Source of the DNA: Comamonas sp.
Lineage (GTDB): Bacteria; Pseudomonadota; Gammaproteobacteria; Burkholderiales; Burkholderiaceae_C
Length of the DNA: 64,000 nt
Direction: 5' to 3'
NCBI GenBank assembly: GCA_021166775.1
Contig: JAJPEQ010000004.1
Location: forward strand, 1-64,000
Shown: positions 42,901 through 49,604 of the stretch, in pieces
Numbering within the stretch: position 1 is the first letter of the stretch
How the letters are laid out: every line of letters starts with the position of its first letter
The notes under the pieces: model-generated
The model's database searches: none
Told to the model about the DNA's origin: nothing
What the model saw: only the letters and a program-made list of their open reading frames with translations
Made by a program: the position numbers and the translations under genes

Positions 42901-43998
42901 CGCGCGCAGATCGAATCGCACATCGAGGCCATGCAGGCCGCCGGGCAGAAGGTCACGCGGCTGCATCAAAACGGCGGCAACGGCCACTTCGTGGCGCCGG
43001 CGATCATCGAGATCGACAGCCCCGCGCGGCTCACGCGCGAGGTCTTCGGCCCGGTGCTGCACGTGCTGCGCTATGAGCGCGAGCGGCTCGACGAGCTGAT
43101 CGGGCAGATCAACGCCGCCGGCTACGGCCTCACTTTCGGCGTGCACAGCCGCATCGACGAGACCATCGACCACCTCACCGACCGCGTGCACGCGGGCAAC
43201 GTCTACGTGAACCGCAACATCATCGGCGCCGTCGTCGGCGTGCAGCCCTTCGGCGGCATGGGCCTGTCGGGCACCGGCCCCAAGGCGGGCGGGCCGCTGT
43301 ACCTGTACCGCCTGGTGCAGGGCGAGCCGGGTGACGCGCTGGCGCTGCTGCCGCGCGGGCAGGCCGCCGAGCAAGGCGCCGGCCACGGCGCGGCAGCGGC
43401 GCCAGAGCTCGCGTCGATCGAGCGGCTGCTCGCCACCACGCTGCCTGAGGCCGAGGCGGCGCAGGCCCGCGTGCTGCTCGATGCCGCGCGGCGCGCGGCG
43501 CGCATGAACGAGCGCTGGCTGCTGCCCGGCCCCACCGGCGAATCCAACGTCTACCGCCTGCTGCCGCGCGGCCCGGTGTGGGCCATGCCCGCCACCGCGT
43601 TGGGGCTGCTGGCGCAGGTGGCCGCGGCGCTGGCGAGCGGCAACGAATGCCATGTGGTGCTGCCCGAAGGCGATGCCGCCTGCGCCAGCGTGTGGCAGGC
43701 GTTGCGCGGTGCGCTGGGCGAAGACGCCAGGCGCTTGAAGCCCGGCGCGCGCCAGAACCTGGGCGATGCCGCCGTGCCCGTCACCGCACTGCTCTTCGAG
43801 GGCGACGGCGACGCGCTGGCCCAGGCGCTTGCCGAGGTAGCGGCGCGCGAAGGCGCCATCGTGCGCGTGGAAAGCCGCGCGAGTTTTGAGCTGCAATCGG
43901 GCCGCGGCTACGACCTCGCGGCGCTGGTGCACGAGCAGTCCATCAGCACCAACACGGCGGCGGCGGGGGGCAATGCGCAGCTGATGACGATGGCGTGA
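39985..43998 (+). CDS. putA: Trifunctional proline dehydrogenase / P5C dehydrogenase / repressor PutA
   Basis: This 1337-residue protein oxidises proline to glutamate at the membrane and also represses transcription. The first 47 residues are a ribbon-helix-helix DNA-binding domain (TLGIKVDDTQRQRIHAAAQQ). The FAD-linked proline dehydrogenase barrel follows (about 130-560) with MNIDAEEADRLELSLDLLEA and RLVKGAYWDSEIKR. The aldehyde dehydrogenase part (about 640-1110) has SPWNFPLAIF, ETGGLNAM with the general-base Glu and AGQRCSALRLL with the catalytic Cys near residue 925. The remaining C-terminal domain completes the long PutA type. The palindrome upstream is a likely operator. The ATG at 39985 gives the complete DNA-binding domain. 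Confidence 0.96.
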   Translation: MSATTLGIKVDDTQRQRIHAAAQQIGRTPHWLVKQAALLYVDAIERGVHEIRLQGLPGSAPDEAEEVSPPAPHEVQPFLAFAQSILPQTPLRAAITAGWHRPEPECLAALLPQARAHDDEQAAQVRALATRLVQGLREAPVTSGVAALVQEFSLSSQEGVALMCLAEALLRIPDRATRDALIRDKISHGDWRAHVGRSPSLFVNAAAWGLVLTGKLTATSSEKTLSAALTRVIGKGGEPLIRQGVHRAMKLMGEQFVTGQNIAEALANSRAHEKQGFRYSYDMLGEAATTEQDAQRYLADYQQAIHAIGSASNGRGIFDGPGISIKLSALHPRYARGQYERVMSELLPRVLHLAELARQYDIGMNIDAEEADRLELSLDLLEALCAAPSLKGWSGIGFVVQAYQKRCPQVIDYLVDLARRSRRRLMVRLVKGAYWDSEIKRSQIDGHAGYPVYTRKAYTDVSYLACAKKLLSAPDAVYPQFATHNAQTLASIHHLAQAVGGSYYSGQYEFQCLHGMGEPLYAQVVGPTAEGKLARPCRIYAPVGNHETLLAYLVRRLLENGANTSFVNRIGDASVPVAELVQDPVQEVLRIAQEEGQLGAPHPRIALPIDLYAGQGVLARTNSQGLNLANEQRLASLAVALLQSTSRPWFAAAPGVATPADPARDPAWEPVRNPAELGDVVGWVREASAPDVDAAARRAAQALPIWAGMPPSGRADVLLRTADLLEQRGQTLMGLVQREAGKTLAAALGEVREAADFMRYYGAQVAAHFDNAAQRPLGVVLAISPWNFPLAIFAGQVAAALAAGNAVLAKPAEQTPLTAAAMVAIFHEAGVPHDVLQLLPGRGETVGAQLVAHPQVAGVMFTGSTEVARLINRQLATRLSPSGRVIPLIAETGGLNAMVVDSSALAEQVVLDVLASAFDSAGQRCSALRLLCLQEDVAERQMTMLKAALQEWSMGNPDRLSTDIGPVIDEAARAQIESHIEAMQAAGQKVTRLHQNGGNGHFVAPAIIEIDSPARLTREVFGPVLHVLRYERERLDELIGQINAAGYGLTFGVHSRIDETIDHLTDRVHAGNVYVNRNIIGAVVGVQPFGGMGLSGTGPKAGGPLYLYRLVQGEPGDALALLPRGQAAEQGAGHGAAAAPELASIERLLATTLPEAEAAQARVLLDAARRAARMNERWLLPGPTGESNVYRLLPRGPVWAMPATALGLLAQVAAALASGNECHVVLPEGDAACASVWQALRGALGEDARRLKPGARQNLGDAAVPVTALLFEGDGDALAQALAEVAAREGAIVRVESRASFELQSGRGYDLAALVHEQSISTNTAAAGGNAQLMTMA

Positions 43999-44005
43999 GC
44001 GGGGA

Positions 44006-44860
44006 TTAGCCGAAAGAAGCGCGGTACGCCGTCGGGTTCAGGATCAGGCTGGACTCTAGCGGCGGCGTGATCAGGAAGGCGCGTGGCTCGGTGCCCCAGC
44101 CGTACAGCCTGAAGATGCGGAATCGATCCGGCGCTTCCTGCGCGAAGTCTCGCTCGTTGCTTGAAAGGTAGAAGGGCGTGCGTTGGTGACCGACGGTGGT
44201 CTTCACTTCCAGAAAACGCTCTTCGCCATTGGGCTCGAACGACAAGATGTCGTAACCCGCACCGTCACCCTGTTCCTGTGCGACCCAGACGATTTTTCTT
44301 GCGAGGTCCGCGCGTCCATGGGCGGTGAGGCGGGCGCGTTCTGATTCGAGCACACGTTCCTCACCCGCGCGCCCCAGCTTGCGGTTGCGCTCATCGCGCA
44401 GTGCTGGGTCAAAGCGCCGAGCGATGCGTTCAAGTTCCTCGTGCGTGGAGGTCAGCGCCATATTGATTTGCGGAGGCGGTTCGATCATCAGTGCATGAAT
44501 GTCAGCCGCCTTCCAGCTTGCCTGCTCGGGAATGATGGGACCGTCCCATTCTTGAGCGACGCGCGTTTCCACGGCCTTCAGCAAGGCGTTCTGGAAGTTG
44601 CGCAGGGGCGCATACCCGCTGACCCAGGGCAGGCTCAGGCGCTCCAGCGTCGCGCTGATGTTCATGTACTTGTGCTCGATCGACGCGACGGATCGCCCGA
44701 GACGCTTTGCCGTTTCCTTGTAATAGTGCGCCTTGACGAAGGGTTGGCCCTGCAAGAAGAGCGAGCGCATCGCGAAGTAGTCCCGAACGACCTGCTCGAT
44801 CTCGGCATCCGTCCAGGCTGCCTTGATCGCGGTTTGATCTTCTTCCTGGTTGTTGGGCAT
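44006..44860 (-). CDS. DUF3883 restriction-endonuclease-like protein
   Basis: This 284-residue protein has two parts. The N-terminal domain (about residues 14-100) resembles a domain found fused to HNH and similar nucleases: DAEIEQVVRDYFAMRS, then KRLGRSVASIEHKYMNISATL and GYAPLRNFQ. The C-terminal DUF3883 domain carries a PD-(D/E)xK-like core, GYDILSFEPNGEERFLEVKTT. This suggests a nuclease, perhaps in phage defence. The gene stands alone, convergent with putA, and is visibly less GC-rich than its surroundings. The frame also has an ATG at 44989, which would add 43 residues; 44860 is preferred because it begins next to the conserved domain, but this is uncertain. Confidence 0.72.
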   Translation of the reverse strand: MPNNQEEDQTAIKAAWTDAEIEQVVRDYFAMRSLFLQGQPFVKAHYYKETAKRLGRSVASIEHKYMNISATLERLSLPWVSGYAPLRNFQNALLKAVETRVAQEWDGPIIPEQASWKAADIHALMIEPPPQINMALTSTHEELERIARRFDPALRDERNRKLGRAGEERVLESERARLTAHGRADLARKIVWVAQEQGDGAGYDILSFEPNGEERFLEVKTTVGHQRTPFYLSSNERDFAQEAPDRFRIFRLYGWGTEPRAFLITPPLESSLILNPTAYRASFG

Positions 44861-45102
44861 CAGCGAGAACTCGAAGTGGCTGGGTTGGTCTGTGTGCGGC
44901 TGATAGGCATCGACGCTGATCCGACCGGCATCGGTGAAATCCGTGTGATGTTGGTCGTGCTGGCGTACATCCCCTCGAACATGGCGCATTATGGTTCGCG
45001 ACTTGCGCTGGTGCTCGAGATGCCTTGCCGTATCGATGATTGATGCGAGGTGCGTGGCGCCCGGCGCCGCTGGCTCAAAGCGCGGACAATCGCCGCTTCC
45101 CC

Positions 45103-46305
45103 ATGCCTTCCTCCCCCGAAGACTTCAGCCTGCGCCGCATGGCCATCCCGGCGTTTGGCCCCTCGCTCATGTTCGGCCTGTGCGAGGGCACCATCCTGCC
45201 GGTGCTGGCGCTCAGCGCCCGGGCGCTGGGCGCGAGCCTGGCGGCGGCGGGGCTGATCGTGGCGCTGATCGGTCTGGGCTCGCTGCTGGCCAACGTGCCG
45301 GCGGCGTGGCTCGCGACGCGCTTTGGCGAGCGGCGCGCGATGGTGGGTGCCGCGGCATTCGCGCTGGTGGCGCTGGTGCTGTGTCTCGTGGCGCGGCGGG
45401 CCTGGGTACTGGGCCTGGGTGTCTTCATGGTGGGGCTGGCGCGGGCGGTGTTCATGCTGGCGCGCCAGAGCTTCCTCGTCGAGGCCGCGCCCGTGCACCT
45501 GCGCGCGCGCGCCATGGCCCTGCTGGGCGGCGTGCACCGCATCGGCATGTTCGCCGGGCCGTTTCTCGGGGCCGCCTTCATCCACGGGCTGGGGCTGTCG
45601 GGCGCGTACTGGGCGGCGCTCATCGTGATGCTGGCCACGGGGGCGCTGTCGCTGCTCGTGCCTGACCTGCAAGCGCGCGCGCAGCCCGATGGCGCGCAGC
45701 AAGCGGTGCCCGCCGCCTGGCCCATGATGCGCGCCCATGCCCCGGTGCTGGCCACGCTGGGCGTTGCGACCTCGCTGGTGGCGGCGATCCGCGCCTGCCG
45801 CCAGGTGGTGATTCCGCTCTGGGCGAGCCACATCGGGCTGGATGCCGCGACCACGTCGCTGATCTACGGCCTGATGGGCGCGGTGGACATGCTGCTCTTC
45901 TACCCCGCGGGCCGGGTGATGGACCAGCGCGGGCGCCGCGCGGTGGCGCTGCCCAGCATGCTCATCATGGGCGCGAGCTTTTGCCTGATGCCACTCACCA
46001 GCGGTTTCGCCAGCCTGCTCGCCGTGAGCCTCCTGATGGGCGTGGGCAATGGCATGGGCGCGGGCATCGTGCTCACCATCGGGGCCGATGCGTCGCCGCT
46101 GAAGGGGCGCACGCAGTTCCTGGGCCTGTGGCGCGTGATCACCGACATGGGCGGCGGCGGTGGGCCGCTGCTGCTTTCCCTGCTGACCGCGCTGATCACG
46201 CTGGCGGGCGGCGTGGTGGTGACGGGCGGCCTGGGCCTGACGGCTGCCTGGATGTTCTGGCGCTGGCTGCCGCGCGGCGCGGCGGCGGTGGCGCGTCCGT
46301 CTTGA
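45103..46305 (+). CDS. MFS transporter
   Basis: This 400-residue protein has about 12 membrane segments and a motif-A-like loop, PAAWLATRFGERRAMVGAA, between spans 2 and 3. A second-half counterpart reads PAGRVMDQRGRRAVALPSMLI. It is probably a proton-linked exporter or importer of a small molecule, but the substrate cannot be told. It is transcribed divergently from the DUF3883 gene and followed by a dispersed repeat. The ATG at 45103 is preferred over an upstream in-frame ATG because the extension is polar and not conserved-looking. Confidence 0.85.
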   Translation: MPSSPEDFSLRRMAIPAFGPSLMFGLCEGTILPVLALSARALGASLAAAGLIVALIGLGSLLANVPAAWLATRFGERRAMVGAAAFALVALVLCLVARRAWVLGLGVFMVGLARAVFMLARQSFLVEAAPVHLRARAMALLGGVHRIGMFAGPFLGAAFIHGLGLSGAYWAALIVMLATGALSLLVPDLQARAQPDGAQQAVPAAWPMMRAHAPVLATLGVATSLVAAIRACRQVVIPLWASHIGLDAATTSLIYGLMGAVDMLLFYPAGRVMDQRGRRAVALPSMLIMGASFCLMPLTSGFASLLAVSLLMGVGNGMGAGIVLTIGADASPLKGRTQFLGLWRVITDMGGGGGPLLLSLLTALITLAGGVVVTGGLGLTAAWMFWRWLPRGAAAVARPS

Positions 46306-46334
46306 GCCTTGCGGCCATGGCCACAAGATCGTTC

Positions 46335-46392
46335 TTTGATTTGATAGCTGCTGGCGCTTGACCAGCAATGGTTGCAGCCGTATTTGGTTTGA
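46335..46392 (-). repeat. Dispersed AGCAGCTATCAA repeat, copy C (intergenic)
   Basis: This intergenic copy, inverted relative to copies A and B, lies between the convergent MFS and NAD(P)-binding genes. It reads TTTGATAGCTGCTGGCGCTTG at its conserved end (given here in part: TTGATAGCTGCT). It shows that the stretches inside atuC and atuA belong to a dispersed family. Confidence 0.85.
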
Positions 46393-46400
46393 ATTTGCGG

Positions 46401-47108
46401 TCAGCGGGCTGGGCTGCCGCCGTCGCTGCCCAGGCGCAGGCGCGCGCCCTGCATCGCCGACGAGGTCAGCAGCACGCGGCCTTGCGCCGCGGGCAGGTGC
46501 AGCGCCAGCGCCGCGGCCACGTCGGCGGCGTCGATCACGCGCAGATCGGCCGGAACGAGCGGGCGCAGCCAGCCGCCGATGCGATCCATCCACCGCTCGC
46601 CCGGGCGCAGGGCCTGACCCAGCGCCAGGCGATCGCCGCGCAGCACCGAGGGCCGGGCGATGACCAGCGCGTCAAAGCCCAGCGTGGCCAGCGCGTCTTC
46701 GAGTTCGCCCTTGACGCGGCTGTAGAACACGCGCGAGCGCGGGTTCGCGCCGAGCGCGCTCACCAGGCCCAGGCGCGTCGCGCCCGCCGCGCGCGCGGCA
46801 CGCGCCACGGCCAGGTTGGCGTCGAAATCCACCGCGCGAAACGCCGCCTGGCTGCCTGCCGCCTTGATCGTCGTGCCCAGCGCCAGGTACACCTCGTCGA
46901 GCGCGGGCAGTGGCGCCAGCGCCGTGAAATCCACCTGGTGCGCGATGAGCTTGGCGTGATACCAGTCGGGCGCGCGGCGTGCGAGCGCGTGCACCGCCGC
47001 CACCGACGGATCGGCGCAGAGCAGGCGCGCCAGCGTGCGTCCGACGAGCCCTGTCGCGCCCGCCACGGCGACGATCCGGTGGGCGCTGGGTGGTGTGGCC
47101 GTGGTCAT
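46401..47108 (-). CDS. NAD(P)-binding atypical SDR / NmrA-like oxidoreductase
   Basis: This 235-residue protein has an N-terminal Rossmann motif VAVAGATGLVGRTLARLL with GATG-x-x-G typical of atypical short-chain dehydrogenases. LALGTTIKAAGSQAAFRAVDF, RLGLVSALGANPRSRVFYSRVKGELE (with the family Tyr and Lys of Y-x3-K: YSRVK) and IARPSVLRG follow. It resembles the HTATIP2-like group of NAD(P)H-binding proteins. Cytoplasmic redox or regulatory function is likely, but the substrate is unknown. A DUF2939 gene lies 39 bases upstream on the same strand. Confidence 0.82.
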   Translation of the reverse strand: MTTATPPSAHRIVAVAGATGLVGRTLARLLCADPSVAAVHALARRAPDWYHAKLIAHQVDFTALAPLPALDEVYLALGTTIKAAGSQAAFRAVDFDANLAVARAARAAGATRLGLVSALGANPRSRVFYSRVKGELEDALATLGFDALVIARPSVLRGDRLALGQALRPGERWMDRIGGWLRPLVPADLRVIDAADVAAALALHLPAAQGRVLLTSSAMQGARLRLGSDGGSPAR

Positions 47109-47147
47109 GGCGTGTTCCGCGTGCAGTCGGGTGGCATCGCCGCGCGG

Positions 47148-47678
47148 TCAGCGCAGCACGATGGCCGTGAGTTTCCAGCCCAGGCCACGCCGGCGCAGCA
47201 CGAACTGGCTGACGCCCGCGTCTGCCCGGGTTTGAATGACGAAGGTGCCGGGCGAGGTATAGAACATCGACGCGCCCGCCAGGGGCTGGTCGTGCTCGGC
47301 GCGGGCGCCGTCCCGTGACGCGCCGCGCCCCGCATCCTCGCGAGGCGGCTGGCCATCGAGCAGCTCGATCACGCCCGCCGGGGTGACATACCAGTCGACC
47401 ATCTTGTCGACCATGGCGCCCGCCAGCGGCGCGACCAGTGCCGCCAGCGGGTTGTCCTGCAGCTGCCCGCCGTCGGTCATTTTCCGCATGAACCTGGCGT
47501 TCAACTGGTCCTTCAGGCTGGCGCGCACGCTCGGGAAGTCGACGTGTTCGGCCAGGGCGACGTCGTCATGCGCCTGCGCGGCGGCCTTGATCTGGTAGAC
47601 GGTGATCCAGGGCGCGGCGACGAGGTAGGCCAGCACCAGCGCCGCGAGCGATCCGAGGATGATGAATTTGCGCTTCAT
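47148..47678 (-). CDS. DUF2939 membrane-anchored protein
   Basis: This 176-residue protein has one N-terminal membrane segment or uncleaved signal (KFIILGSLAALVLAYLVAAPW). A DUF2939 domain follows, with ITVYQIKAAAQAHDDVALAEHVDFPSVRASLKDQL near residues 26-60 and a beta-rich end (TFVIQTRADAGVSQFVLRR). The family function is unknown. The protein is probably anchored in the inner membrane with a periplasmic body. A longer frame exists, but the ATG at 47678 places the hydrophobic segment at the N-terminus, as expected. Confidence 0.85.
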   Translation of the reverse strand: MKRKFIILGSLAALVLAYLVAAPWITVYQIKAAAQAHDDVALAEHVDFPSVRASLKDQLNARFMRKMTDGGQLQDNPLAALVAPLAGAMVDKMVDWYVTPAGVIELLDGQPPREDAGRGASRDGARAEHDQPLAGASMFYTSPGTFVIQTRADAGVSQFVLRRRGLGWKLTAIVLR

Positions 47679-47788
47679 GGTGTATGCGTTGCACACCGGT
47701 GCGGTGTCACGGGCGGATGGGCAGGAACCACAGGATACAGCCACCGGGCCGCGCGCCGCGGCCGCCGCGCTGGCACAATGGCCGGCTC

Positions 47789-48733
47789 ATGTCTGACATG
47801 CTGCTGCTCGACATCCGCGATCTGGTCAAGAGCTATGGCGGCACGCGCGTCGTCGATGGCGTGTCGCTGGCCATTGCGCCGGGCGAATGCTTGGGCGTGA
47901 TCGGGCCCAACGGCGCGGGCAAGACCACCACCATCCGCCTGGCCCTGGGGCTGAGCGCGCCCGATTCGGGGCAGATCCGCTTCTTTGCGCGCGCCGATGG
48001 CACGGCGCTGGAGATGCCGCGCGACGCGCTGGCGATCAAGCAGCGGCTGGGCGTGGTGTCGCAGTTCGATTCGCTCGACCCCGACTTCAGCTGCGTCGAG
48101 AACCTGTTTGTCTTTGGCCGCTACTTTGGCTTGGGCCGCGCGGCCCTGGCCGAGCGCGTGCCGCGGCTGCTCGACTTTGCCGCGCTGGCGCACAATGCCG
48201 ACGCGCGACCGGCCGAGCTGTCGGGCGGCATGCGCCGGCGCCTGTCGCTGGCGCGCGCGCTCATCAACGACCCCGACCTGCTGTTGCTCGACGAGCCGAC
48301 CACGGGGCTGGATCCGCAGGCGCGCCACCTGATGTGGGAGCGGCTGCAGATGCTGCTGGCGCAAGGCAAGTCGATCCTGTTGACGACGCACTTCATGGAC
48401 GAGGCCGAGCGCTTGTGCCAGCGCCTGCTGGTGATCGACCGCGGCCGCAAGATCGCTGAAGGCGCGCCGCGCGCGCTGATTGCCGAGCACCTGGAGCCCG
48501 AGGTGGTCGAGCTGTACGGCAGCGGCGCGCTGGCGCTGGCCCGCTCGCCACTGGCCGACCACGCCGAGCGCGTGGAAACCAGCGGCGAGACGGTTTTTTT
48601 CTACACCCGCCACGCGCGTGCGCTGCTGCGGGCGCTGGAAGCGTACCCGCAACTGCGCACGCTGCACCGGCCGGCCAACCTGGAGGATTTGTTCCTCAAG
48701 CTGACGGGCCGGAAGATTCGCGACGATGGCTGA
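47789..48733 (+). CDS. ABC transporter ATP-binding protein (NodI-type)
   Basis: This 314-residue ATPase of the DRA/NodI type shows Walker A GPNGAGKTTTIRL near residue 43, signature LSGGMRRRLSLARAL, Walker B LLLLDEPTTGLDPQARHLMWE and switch LTTHFMDEAERLC. A C-terminal extension of about 80 residues fits this subfamily. It overlaps the ABC-2 permease gene by eight bases. Such pairs export lipids, glycolipids or drugs. The NodI likeness concerns family only; no nodulation genes are present. Confidence 0.9.
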   Translation: MSDMLLLDIRDLVKSYGGTRVVDGVSLAIAPGECLGVIGPNGAGKTTTIRLALGLSAPDSGQIRFFARADGTALEMPRDALAIKQRLGVVSQFDSLDPDFSCVENLFVFGRYFGLGRAALAERVPRLLDFAALAHNADARPAELSGGMRRRLSLARALINDPDLLLLDEPTTGLDPQARHLMWERLQMLLAQGKSILLTTHFMDEAERLCQRLLVIDRGRKIAEGAPRALIAEHLEPEVVELYGSGALALARSPLADHAERVETSGETVFFYTRHARALLRALEAYPQLRTLHRPANLEDLFLKLTGRKIRDDG

Positions 48734-49565
48734 GAAGCTGCGAACGAACCCCCTCCGCTCCGATATGAACGACCTTTCCCTCTGGGCCCCGCCGCGCCCC
48801 TCGATGCGCTGGTGGCCGGTGTTCCGGCGCAACTGGCTGGTGTGGCGCAAGCTCGCGATTCCCAGCCTGCTGGCCAACATCGGCGAGCCGCTGATCTGGC
48901 TGGTCGCCTTTGGCTACGGCCTGGGCAGCATGATCGGGCAGGTGGACACGCACGGCCAGCAGGTGCCCTACATCCTGTACCTGGCCAGCGGCTCGGTGTG
49001 CATGAGCGCGATGAACGCCGCCAGCTTCGAGGCGCTGTACTCGGCCTTCTCGCGCATGCACGTGCAAAAAACCTGGGACGGCATCTTGAACACCCCCGTG
49101 CAACTGGACGACGTGGTGCTGGCCGAGATGCTGTGGGCAGGCTTCAAGGCGCTGTTCTCGGTCACCATCATCCTGGGGGTGATCTGGGCGCTGGACATCA
49201 GCCGCGCGCCGCGCATGTGGCTGGCGGTGCCCATCCTCCTGGGCGCGGGCATCACCTTTGCCAGCATGGCGCTGGTGTTCAATGCCAAGGCGCCGGGCTA
49301 TGACTTCTTCACCTATTACTTCACGCTGGTGCTCTCGCCCATGATGTTTCTCTCGGGCGTGTTCTTTCCGCGCGAGCAATTGCCCGAGGCCGCACGCGTG
49401 GTGACGGACTGGCTGCCGCTCACGGCCGCGGTCGAGCTGGCGCGCCCGCTCTTCCTGGGCCAGTGGCCCGAGCAGCCCTGGCGCTGGACGGCGGTGCTGG
49501 CGGCCTATGCCGTCGTCGGGCTCTGGGTGGCGCTGGCGCTCACGCGCCAGCGTTTTCGGCGTTAG
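48726..49565 (+). CDS. ABC-2 transporter permease (NodJ-type)
   Basis: This 279-residue permease has about six membrane spans. It shows the NodJ-like stretches LLANIGEPLIWLVAFGYGLG, YILYLASGSVCMSAMNAASFEALYS and PMMFLSGVFFPREQLPEA, the last being the family's conserved loop before the fifth span. It partners the ATPase encoded just upstream, with which it overlaps. An in-frame ATG at 48765 is an alternative start that drops a polar N-terminal 13 residues. The substrate is unknown. Confidence 0.88.
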   Translation: MAEKLRTNPLRSDMNDLSLWAPPRPSMRWWPVFRRNWLVWRKLAIPSLLANIGEPLIWLVAFGYGLGSMIGQVDTHGQQVPYILYLASGSVCMSAMNAASFEALYSAFSRMHVQKTWDGILNTPVQLDDVVLAEMLWAGFKALFSVTIILGVIWALDISRAPRMWLAVPILLGAGITFASMALVFNAKAPGYDFFTYYFTLVLSPMMFLSGVFFPREQLPEAARVVTDWLPLTAAVELARPLFLGQWPEQPWRWTAVLAAYAVVGLWVALALTRQRFRR

Positions 49566-49604
49566 GGCGACCTGAACAAGTCCCTCGCGCGCGGCCCGGG
49601 CGTG

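Noticed and set aside
47789-49565. True nodulation-factor exporter NodIJ
   Set aside because: The likeness is at subfamily level only. No nod genes or nod boxes are seen, and NodIJ-type pairs are common in non-symbiotic Burkholderiales.
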